DNA from: Thermococcus sp. MV5
GTDB taxonomy: Archaea; Methanobacteriota_B; Thermococci; Thermococcales; Thermococcaceae
Length of the DNA stretch: 64,000 nucleotides
Direction of reading: 5' to 3'
NCBI RefSeq assembly: GCF_012027425.1
Contig: NZ_SNUE01000001.1
Location: 361,025 to 425,024 of the forward strand
Shown here: positions 56,943 through 64,000 of the stretch, piece after piece
Numbering within the stretch: the stretch's first letter is position 1
Layout: each line of letters opens with the position of its first letter
The notes under the pieces: model-generated
Database searches by the model: none
What the model was told of the DNA's origin: nothing
What the model saw: the letters and a program-made list of their open reading frames with translations, nothing else
Made by a program: the position numbers and the translations under genes

Positions 56943-59378
56943 TCAGAAAGATTGGGAAGAGATTATCCCTTCAACTAAACTGATAGCATTCCTAATGCCA
57001 TATATGTACTCTAAAGCCCGAAAGATATCCAATGTGCTCTGTAATGGTCTCGGTTCTTTATTAAGATCATAAGTGGTTTTGATGATCTCAAGCATTTGCT
57101 CCTTTTCATGCTCCATCCCTGCAATGTGATAAACAAAAAGAACATTTGCATAAGTGGCTCTTGAATAACCATAACCCTTTTCACCTTTAAATCTACCATT
57201 ATCCTCCTGCTGTTCTCTAATCCACTTTGCTGCCTTTTTAATTGCCGGCAAAACTCTCTCGTCTCCACTAAGTTGATAATACCTAGCCAAGCCAAATGCC
57301 GTAACTATTGTACCTCCCAAGCTCTTTTTCCAGCTCCCATCGCCTCTTTGTTCGTCTAAGATCTTTGTTATTATATTATCTAACACAGTTTTATTGAATA
57401 ATCCATACTCATAGAGAATAGGTAACATCTGAGCTTCGGCAAATAAATCTCCCTTCTTATCTTTTGATGTCGTCATAATGTAATCCTCTTGAATACGCTT
57501 TCTTAGATAAGTCATGGTTTTTTCCTGTCCTTCAAAGGGTAACCCTTTAAGGGGTTCTATTGTGAACGTAGTATAGAGCGTAAAATCGTTCGGCGGCACC
57601 CCTTCTGGGAACCCCCCGTTTTCAAGTTGTTTATATGCAAGCCATCTGAGTAGCCATTCATACCTCTCTTTAAACCATTCATTTCCGGTTTCTTGATAGA
57701 GGTATGAATAAATCCTAGCTATTCTGGCATTAAGGAAGTAATCACCTTTATATCCATCATCAAAGTCGGCATAGTTATAACCCGTCCAAAAACACTCTAA
57801 GAATTCCACAAACTTCTCATGATCTCCAGAATATAACATTTTATCCTGAGTAGGAGGTACCAAGGAGGGGTTTGGGACAAACTCGTAAAGCTCTGAATTT
57901 CCATTTACAAAGAGTGTCTTAAAGTGTGTATCATAAGGTGCGTACTCCATAAGCCCATACTTTATGAGACCGTAGGCTCTTCTGTATTTATCCACATACA
58001 CATAGCTCACATTGTATGCTTTCATCAGAGTGTAAACTCTATCCTTCTGAGTGGAACTAAACATCACTACATGATCCGCATAGGCCTTATTCGCCTCTTG
58101 AGGATCAGGGGCCTTCTCAAAGAAGCCTTGATAAACCTTTTTCCACATCACTACATCTTTTCTATGAGTATTACCAATTAATAAATATCCTAAGTCCCAC
58201 CATACTAGGAACACAGAATTCTCCGGTGTGTTCTCTTTTATCCACTCAAATGCTTCTTTGTCTTTCACTGTCGGGGGTGTTATGTAAGCATAAGCTGAAT
58301 ATGCACCTTGAAAAACTGGCCCAAGGAAGAGTAAAGCTATCACGAGAGATACAACTCTCTTGTTTAATAGTAGTTTTTTAAATAGTCCTGCCCCCCACCC
58401 ACTTATGTCTGCGGTTATTTTCTCCAAAACCCATTGAATTCGGGGAAATACTTCATCAACCAAAAATTCCGCTGCCATTATTGAGAGGGGTAACGAAGCA
58501 TAGGGATCTCTAAACCTAAAGGCAATACTCCCAAAAATCATGAAAGACCAAGCCCATAAAGCTAGTCCTTGCCTGATTGGCCCCCCTTCAAAATATCTCT
58601 TAGTGGCTAGAACCCCAAAAATTAGTTGGATAATACCAATCCACTTGAGGTATCCCAAAGCTGTAACCTCTTCCCTTGGCATTCTTGAGATGAGGCCTCT
58701 TATAAACTCACCACTGACAGGAGCATAGTAAAGTAACACACCAATCAAAGCCAACCCTACCAAATAATGAAGATGTTTCTTAACCCAAGGGACGAAGTAT
58801 ATGAATGCCATTAGAATTCCCACACCAACAAAAAATACCCATCCCCTGTGTGTGACCATGTAAATAGGTAGTAAAACTATTAAGGATACTATATACTTTG
58901 GTTCTCCAGTTTTAAAGAACCTCACTAAGAGCCATAAGCCAATTACAAATAACAATATTCCCAGATTTTCTGGAATGTAAAGACTTGTCCTGTAAACAAA
59001 ATTCGGAGCAAAGCCCACTAAAAGGGTCGCTAGAAACACCTTTTTCTCGTCTTCTAGAATCTCCCTAGACAGATAATAAAAGGCAACTAGAGATAAAACC
59101 CCATAGATGGCCGGCAGAATAAAAAAGACGTAGTCAGTCTTGAAAATGGAATATAGAAACGCACCTATTACATGAAATAAGGGAGGATAGCTATATGCTT
59201 TAAGCCCTAAAAGAGAACTCACGTCCTTTGAAAGCACACCTATCCCGTTGTTTACTATTCTCAAAGTAAGATCTTTGTGAAGATATTCATCATAAACAGC
59301 AAGTAACAAAGTTCTATGCGGAATCAGTCTCACGATGAAAGATACTATGAGCAGTGATGCAAATTTGAACCTTTTCAT
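56943..59378 (-). CDS. STT3/AglB-like GT-C membrane protein with C-terminal alpha/alpha-toroid-like domain
   Basis: The 811-residue protein has about ten to twelve membrane segments in its first 370 residues. An acidic pair (Asp30, Glu31) in the first extracellular loop and the motif WWDLG (393-397) just after the last helix match the layout of oligosaccharyltransferase STT3/AglB (WWDYG). The soluble C-terminus, from about residue 530, is unlike AglB. It has repeated helical pairs with KQLENGGFPEG, DEQRGDGSW and REQQEDNGRFKGEKGYGY, typical of alpha/alpha-toroid (terpene cyclase/prenyltransferase-like) folds. I infer a membrane glycosyltransferase acting on lipid-linked sugars, with an added sugar- or lipid-binding toroid. 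The ATG at 59378 follows GGGGTG; GTG at 59414 is less likely. Confidence 0.75.
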   Translation of the reverse strand: MKRFKFASLLIVSFIVRLIPHRTLLLAVYDEYLHKDLTLRIVNNGIGVLSKDVSSLLGLKAYSYPPLFHVIGAFLYSIFKTDYVFFILPAIYGVLSLVAFYYLSREILEDEKKVFLATLLVGFAPNFVYRTSLYIPENLGILLFVIGLWLLVRFFKTGEPKYIVSLIVLLPIYMVTHRGWVFFVGVGILMAFIYFVPWVKKHLHYLVGLALIGVLLYYAPVSGEFIRGLISRMPREEVTALGYLKWIGIIQLIFGVLATKRYFEGGPIRQGLALWAWSFMIFGSIAFRFRDPYASLPLSIMAAEFLVDEVFPRIQWVLEKITADISGWGAGLFKKLLLNKRVVSLVIALLFLGPVFQGAYSAYAYITPPTVKDKEAFEWIKENTPENSVFLVWWDLGYLLIGNTHRKDVVMWKKVYQGFFEKAPDPQEANKAYADHVVMFSSTQKDRVYTLMKAYNVSYVYVDKYRRAYGLIKYGLMEYAPYDTHFKTLFVNGNSELYEFVPNPSLVPPTQDKMLYSGDHEKFVEFLECFWTGYNYADFDDGYKGDYFLNARIARIYSYLYQETGNEWFKERYEWLLRWLAYKQLENGGFPEGVPPNDFTLYTTFTIEPLKGLPFEGQEKTMTYLRKRIQEDYIMTTSKDKKGDLFAEAQMLPILYEYGLFNKTVLDNIITKILDEQRGDGSWKKSLGGTIVTAFGLARYYQLSGDERVLPAIKKAAKWIREQQEDNGRFKGEKGYGYSRATYANVLFVYHIAGMEHEKEQMLEIIKTTYDLNKEPRPLQSTLDIFRALEYIYGIRNAISLVEGIISSQSF

Positions 59379-59435
59379 TTTCCACACCCCTAACTCTTTT
59401 AATATCTTTTTCACTTTATTAAAGTTGGTGGTTCA

Positions 59436-60521
59436 ATGAAAGCCCTAAAGCTTTTCACTCTTGCCTTCTTCACCCATCTACTTTTAATGGTTTATGCTAA
59501 CACTTTTCTAAATGAAAAACTTTATGCAACCGAGCTTCCTTTTCACCAGATTCTCATTGCTGTATTTATCTCACTGGCCTTCTTTGGAGTTTTAGTTTTT
59601 GGATACCTAAAACCAATAAAGCTTCCAAAATCAGTATACTGGTTCATTCTCTTTATCCTCTCCTTTGCACTTCCTGGTTATGGACAATTTGCTGTTTTAA
59701 TAATGTTCTTCCTTTCTAGGGAATACAATATTTTTGAAAAATATGCAAAATTTGTGCTCCTAGGCTCAATTCTCTCAGTAATTTTTCTCTATGCTGTTGA
59801 AGGAATACCTCTCTTCAACTGGGAACTAAGATTCAAACTTGTAAAACCACTTGTACTTTTTGCATTTTTAGGAGGGATCTCTCTAACATACTGCACATTA
59901 AACTGGAAACTCAAGACATTAGTCTTTATACTCTTTGAAATCCTATTCTTTGCTGGGACTTTTAGGTCTCTGATGCTTCTGGCATTTCTATTCTATTTCC
60001 TGCCTTATTATTACGATGAAAAGCTGAGTTTTGAGAAAATTCTTATTGGCCTTCCTGTATTCTTGTTTGTGATATACTTAAGTGGAAATCTTGAGAGTCT
60101 CTTAACAAGAATGGGCTTTACATTCTTAGTGTTTCACAACATAGTCTCAGTCTCACTTCCATTCGGATTTTTCCACGGAAAGCTTTTACTTCACAGTGAT
60201 CCAAGATGGAGAATTGCCTTTATGTTCACTCTTAATGGGAGGTATACATACTCCCTCTTTGGTCAGCCAATAGCAGACTTTGGAGTCTTCGGAGCACTAG
60301 AAGCTTATCTTCTTGGTACCCTGTTAAAGTTCTCAGAAAAGAACAAAGCGACTGCAAGTGTTGTTTTAGCAACTTTAATTTATGCTCTTGAAAGTGGAAT
60401 TGATGCGTTTTTACTCTCTGTGTTGTTGCTTTTTGGTGGTGTTTATTCAACTGACCTCCTCCCTCCCCCAAAGGGGCAAGGCTTTCAAGAGAAAAAAGTA
60501 ACCCCTAAACAGGACTTGTAG
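59436..60521 (+). CDS. Polytopic membrane protein, possibly oligosaccharide polymerase-like
   Basis: The 361-residue protein has ten or more hydrophobic segments, and GTFRSLMLLAFLFYFLPYYY with a following Lys/Asp-rich loop resembles Wzy/O-antigen polymerase-type proteins. No catalytic motif is certain. It starts 58 bp from the divergent STT3-like gene, with GGTGG before the ATG, so a shared role in cell-surface glycan synthesis is plausible. A short, highly polar C-terminus (residues 340-361) lies after the last helix. Confidence 0.6.
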   Translation: MKALKLFTLAFFTHLLLMVYANTFLNEKLYATELPFHQILIAVFISLAFFGVLVFGYLKPIKLPKSVYWFILFILSFALPGYGQFAVLIMFFLSREYNIFEKYAKFVLLGSILSVIFLYAVEGIPLFNWELRFKLVKPLVLFAFLGGISLTYCTLNWKLKTLVFILFEILFFAGTFRSLMLLAFLFYFLPYYYDEKLSFEKILIGLPVFLFVIYLSGNLESLLTRMGFTFLVFHNIVSVSLPFGFFHGKLLLHSDPRWRIAFMFTLNGRYTYSLFGQPIADFGVFGALEAYLLGTLLKFSEKNKATASVVLATLIYALESGIDAFLLSVLLLFGGVYSTDLLPPPKGQGFQEKKVTPKQDL

Positions 60522-60619
60522 GTAGAGGCAGACGCAAGTCTACCAAGCTACTCTAAGATGTGCCCTATTTTCAATATACGCCTAATTGTTGTAAAGAATA
60601 ATACATCATCTAACAAAAA

Positions 60620-60629
60620 TTTTATATAT
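60620..60629 (+). promoter_or_regulatory. Possible TATA box of the large secreted-protein gene
   Basis: TTTTATATATT lies about 100 bp before the ATG at 60727, which would leave an untranslated leader of about 70 nt. The gap 60522-60726 is otherwise AT-rich, with nothing else that I recognise. Confidence 0.4.
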
Positions 60630-60726
60630 TGGATTACACAAAAATTATTGTTATTGCTACATATAATTCAGAACTTTTCTAAAATCAAGAAGTTACTTGA
60701 GCCCATAAATAAGGAGGTCAGACGAC

Positions 60727-63700
60727 ATGAGAAGGGCGACTCTGTTTTTAGTTGTAATATTGCTTTGCTCTATATTACCCCTGAACGCTATATCTGCTGC
60801 AACAGAACCAAACCATGGTCCAATAGAGATTATAGGGGACACGGGGTTTACTCCTGAAAATGGTGTCGTTGGCGGCAGCGGGACCCCAGAAGATCCATAT
60901 ATAATTGCAAATTGGGTTATAAACGCTACAGGAGCCTGGGCAGGGATCTCTATACGGAATACAAGAGCCCACTTCATCATCAGGAACGTCACCATATATG
61001 GTGGTACTGAAGGTATCTGGCTAGAGAATGTTAGCAATGCAGTCATCGAAGCTTCACGGATATATAGCACAGAATGGGACGGTGTAGGAATATCTGCCTC
61101 CTCAGAAGTGACTGTACAGAACACGATAATCCAAGACATTGGAGGTTCAGGAATACACGGATGGGATTCCACAGGACTTATTCTCGAGCATAATGAAGTA
61201 ACTAATACCGAAAAAGGAATAACTTTAGAAAGAAGCAAAGCTGTAGTTAGATACAACAATTTAACTTCCAATAGAGAAACAGGAAGTACAATTTGGGAGG
61301 CAGATGGCGTAGAAATTTACAACAACACAATTTCATCAAACGGATGGGTTGGAATATTCTTATATCACTCCATCAATATAGTGGTAGAAAACAACACTCT
61401 TTCAAACAATCAAGGAGATGGCATCTTTTTAGAATCCACAAACAAAACAAGGATACTTGAAAATATGTTCTCAGAGAACCAAGGGGCTGGAGTTTCGATA
61501 GGAGGAAACCTTCAGAACGTTATTATCGGAGATAATACTTTCTCAAGCAACCGGAATGGAGTCACAGTTGATTCCTCTGAGAATATTTCAGTAACAAACA
61601 ATAGAATTGAAAACAGTATTTACCCAGGCATAGAGATCCACAATTCTCAGGAAATTATTATCCGTGGCAATATTGTTTTAAATACCAACCACACGGGGAT
61701 CCACTTATGGAACGTTACTAAAGTTATAATACAGAACAACACAGCATCAGGAAACAAGTACGAAGGAATCTGGGCTCAATACTCGTACAACTCGACAATA
61801 TCAAACAATAATCTGCAGAATAATGAATATAGCGGAGTTACATTAGTAGATTCAGAGAATAGTGTTATCTCGGGTAATTTCCTAAAGAATAATAAGTACA
61901 GTGGAGTCTCTTTGGAGAGTACCAATAGCAGTTCGGTGATCAATAACACTATACTTAATATAACAGAAGGACCTGGTATCTATATCTGGAACTCGACTGG
62001 AAACATTATTTCTAATAATTATATTCAGGAAACTGGGAGACATGGTATTAAACTCCAATACTCTCCAAGTAATATGATAACTGGAAATCTCGTGGATCAT
62101 GGGGATGTGAGCACTGCTCAAGGAATAGACGCTCATAATTCCCCATACCTCCAAATCTCTGAAAACACGATAACCAATGCAAACAATGGAATTTATCTCT
62201 TTCTAAACTCCCACAATAGTAACATCACTAAGAACAATATCTTCAATAATGGAGCAGGGATAGTAATAGAAGGACTGATCAACATAACTATCTCAGAAAA
62301 CAGAATATCAAATAACTCTCGCCAAGGTATTGTAATTTCTAATTCCAACAAAATACGGCTCACTAATAACTTCATAGAAAGAAGCGGTTATAATGGTGTG
62401 GAGTTCTACACCGTCACAAATGCCACCGTGATAGGTAATCAATTTATATACAATAATCATGGAGCATTTCAAGCAGATAATTCCAGGAACCTTCGCATTT
62501 CAGACAACCAAATGGAAGAAACAAACGCTGGTGTTGTCTTCAGGTACAATACTCAAGATTCCTTGGTAGAGAACAACTTTATTGCCAATAACGAGAAAGG
62601 ATTCTGGATTTGGGAAGCTAATAACAACACTTTCGTAAACAATACCGTGATAGATAACGGATGGACAGGAATCTTCATGTACAACTCTACAGGCAACGTG
62701 TTTTACCTGAATCACTTTGAAAACCACCAAAATGTTGTCCTCGAGAATTCAATAGCTCAATGGTACTCTCCAGAGCCAATATCTTATGATTACAACGGAA
62801 CGGACTTTATTGTGCCTGGATCACAATTTACTAATTATGTAGGCAACTACTGGAGTGATTACATGGGAAAGGACACTAATGGAGACGGCATTGGGGAGGA
62901 GCCATATTACATAGACCCAAACAATTATGATCCATACCCAATTTCATATATGATAAAGCCTGTAGTATTAACCGACATAGCTAGAGAGATAACAAATACC
63001 TCGGCCGTCTTTAGAGGTACACTTCTTGATACTGGAGGAAGCACCTCTGTAGAAGTGTGGTTTGAATACGGACTATCTATTGACAATTTGACCCAAAAAA
63101 CGTCACATCAAGTGTTATTAACTGAAGGACCTTTCGAAATTGGAGTTTTTGACTTGATGCCAAATACCACCTATTACTTCAGAGCAGTCGCAAGGAATGA
63201 AATAGGAACTGCATATGGAAGAATACTAAGCTTCACAACGCCACTAACAGGGCACTATACTATCCTACAAAAAGGCCCAGCAAGTGATTTGATACGAATC
63301 ACTCTTGCAGATTCTGAGGATGATGGAATTATTAAGACCGCAGAGGGAAATTTAGACATCTTCCTTTGGAGTGTGAGTGGAAATATCATCCAAAGTCTCT
63401 CCAATGAGACAATCACCAATCTGAAGTTAGTCAAAACTACAAGTGGTTACAATGACATCGAAATTAACTCAGTGCACGATGACAACAGTCCATATTTGGT
63501 TACTGTGGATAATAAGACTTATTTCAATCCATTTGCAATAAGAGAGATTAGATATGCATTAAACTTCCTCTTAAACAGGCAGTATTTTGTTCAAGAATAT
63601 CTCGGTGGTCATGGACAACCAATGTTTGGAGGAATACGACCAAGCTCAGGGGCAAGTATATACTTTGAACCAGTTTATAACGCTCTAGGTCTAACTCCCG

Positions 63701-64000
63701 AAGGAAATCAGAATAAAGCACTAATAATGATTGAGGAGGCCATGCAGAAAGCATCTCAGGACTTAGCAGTGCAGGAATACACGCTAGAAAAAATCAACGG
63801 CACATGGTACTTCGAAGACGAACCAGTTACAATAAAAGGAGTGATCAGAATAGAGGACCATAGAAAAGAAATCGGTCTTTACGTTGCTGACTTGATTGAG
63901 AAATTCTGGGGCTTCAAGGTTGAGAGACTCTTGTGGGATAGAAGAAAAGCCTCAAGCACTGTTTATGCCGGTGATCCAAAGAACTTCCAATGGAGCATGT
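60727..64000 (+). CDS. Giant secreted protein: NosD-type beta-helix + FN3 + OppA-type solute-binding domain, partial (3' end outside window)
   Basis: The frame is open from the ATG at 60727 (AAGGAGG upstream) to the window edge, 1091 codons. Residues 1 to about 24 are a signal peptide (RRATLFLVVILLCSILPL). Residues about 40-735 are right-handed parallel beta-helix (PbH1/NosD) repeats with many NN-T/S and G-I/V repeats, closed by the NosD end motif GNYWSDY...DTNGDGIGEEPYYID. Residues about 744-838 form a fibronectin type III domain (VWFEYG, NTTYYFRAVARNEIG). From about 850 the sequence becomes a family-5 oligopeptide/nickel-type binding protein (REIRYALNFLLNRQYF, LGGHGQPMFGG, residues about 935-970). 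The beta-helix is full of N-X-S/T sequons. It probably acts at the surface, binding sugar polymer or cell-wall material and capturing its oligomers; that is inference. Confidence 0.85.
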   Translation, partial: MRRATLFLVVILLCSILPLNAISAATEPNHGPIEIIGDTGFTPENGVVGGSGTPEDPYIIANWVINATGAWAGISIRNTRAHFIIRNVTIYGGTEGIWLENVSNAVIEASRIYSTEWDGVGISASSEVTVQNTIIQDIGGSGIHGWDSTGLILEHNEVTNTEKGITLERSKAVVRYNNLTSNRETGSTIWEADGVEIYNNTISSNGWVGIFLYHSINIVVENNTLSNNQGDGIFLESTNKTRILENMFSENQGAGVSIGGNLQNVIIGDNTFSSNRNGVTVDSSENISVTNNRIENSIYPGIEIHNSQEIIIRGNIVLNTNHTGIHLWNVTKVIIQNNTASGNKYEGIWAQYSYNSTISNNNLQNNEYSGVTLVDSENSVISGNFLKNNKYSGVSLESTNSSSVINNTILNITEGPGIYIWNSTGNIISNNYIQETGRHGIKLQYSPSNMITGNLVDHGDVSTAQGIDAHNSPYLQISENTITNANNGIYLFLNSHNSNITKNNIFNNGAGIVIEGLINITISENRISNNSRQGIVISNSNKIRLTNNFIERSGYNGVEFYTVTNATVIGNQFIYNNHGAFQADNSRNLRISDNQMEETNAGVVFRYNTQDSLVENNFIANNEKGFWIWEANNNTFVNNTVIDNGWTGIFMYNSTGNVFYLNHFENHQNVVLENSIAQWYSPEPISYDYNGTDFIVPGSQFTNYVGNYWSDYMGKDTNGDGIGEEPYYIDPNNYDPYPISYMIKPVVLTDIAREITNTSAVFRGTLLDTGGSTSVEVWFEYGLSIDNLTQKTSHQVLLTEGPFEIGVFDLMPNTTYYFRAVARNEIGTAYGRILSFTTPLTGHYTILQKGPASDLIRITLADSEDDGIIKTAEGNLDIFLWSVSGNIIQSLSNETITNLKLVKTTSGYNDIEINSVHDDNSPYLVTVDNKTYFNPFAIREIRYALNFLLNRQYFVQEYLGGHGQPMFGGIRPSSGASIYFEPVYNALGLTPEGNQNKALIMIEEAMQKASQDLAVQEYTLEKINGTWYFEDEPVTIKGVIRIEDHRKEIGLYVADLIEKFWGFKVERLLWDRRKASSTVYAGDPKNFQWSM

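Overview
The window is a low-GC euryarchaeal chromosome segment from the order Thermococcales. The evidence is the archaeal ribosomal-protein and RNA-polymerase gene order, archaeal TATA/BRE promoters with GGTG-type ribosome-binding sites, a TrmB/TreT sugar locus, and a four-subunit cytosolic sulfhydrogenase whose proteins closely resemble the Pyrococcus/Thermococcus enzymes as I remember them. Its composition suits the AT-rich Thermococcus branch (T. sibiricus/T. litoralis-like), but the species is an inference.

Layout. (1) 1-10.8 kb: a sugar locus on the minus strand with an alpha-glucoside-type ABC transporter (binding protein, two permeases, ATPase), trehalose-forming glycosyltransferase TreT, regulator TrmB, a FucI-like sugar isomerase and a debranching-type glycoside hydrolase cut by the window edge. 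A fructokinase-like PfkB kinase is divergent from it, and the two promoters share a near-identical palindromic element. (2) 10.8-13 kb: a PLP enzyme gene with three apparent frameshifts, two small membrane-protein genes and a nitroreductase. (3) 13-19 kb: the rpsM-rpsD-rpsK-rpoD-rpl18e-rplM-rpsI-rpoN-rpoK-enolase-like-rpsB cluster with tRNA-Leu, tRNA-Pro and tRNA-Ser genes. (4) 19-25 kb: an rRNA methyltransferase-like gene, cbf5, a GC-rich block that looks like a structured RNA, a flavin disulfide reductase, DUF427, rpl14e, cmk, rpl34e and a metallo-hydrolase. (5) 25-40 kb: the S10/spc-type super-operon from rplC to secY, adkA and a DUF106/EMC3-type membrane insertase, opened by a SPOUT RNA methyltransferase gene. 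(6) 40-45 kb: sulfhydrogenase hydB-G-D-A with a maturation protease and a SurR-like site. (7) 45-57 kb: two MFS transporters, RIO2 kinase, a radical-SAM protein, isoaspartyl peptidase, a frameshifted PhoU/AbrB regulator, tandem MATE exporters and PEP synthase. (8) 57-64 kb: a surface-glycan/secreted block with an STT3/AglB-like GT-C membrane protein fused to an alpha/alpha-toroid-like domain, a polymerase-like membrane protein, and a very large secreted protein that joins a sequon-rich NosD-type beta-helix, an FN3 domain and an OppA-type solute-binding domain.

The most unusual parts are the beta-helix/FN3/solute-binding fusion beside the STT3-like protein, the sugar locus pairing TreT with an isomerase and a fructokinase, the unassigned structured RNA near 20.7-20.9 kb, and the homopolymer-located frameshifts in two otherwise intact genes. 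I saw no CRISPR array, rRNA gene, insertion sequence or replication origin.
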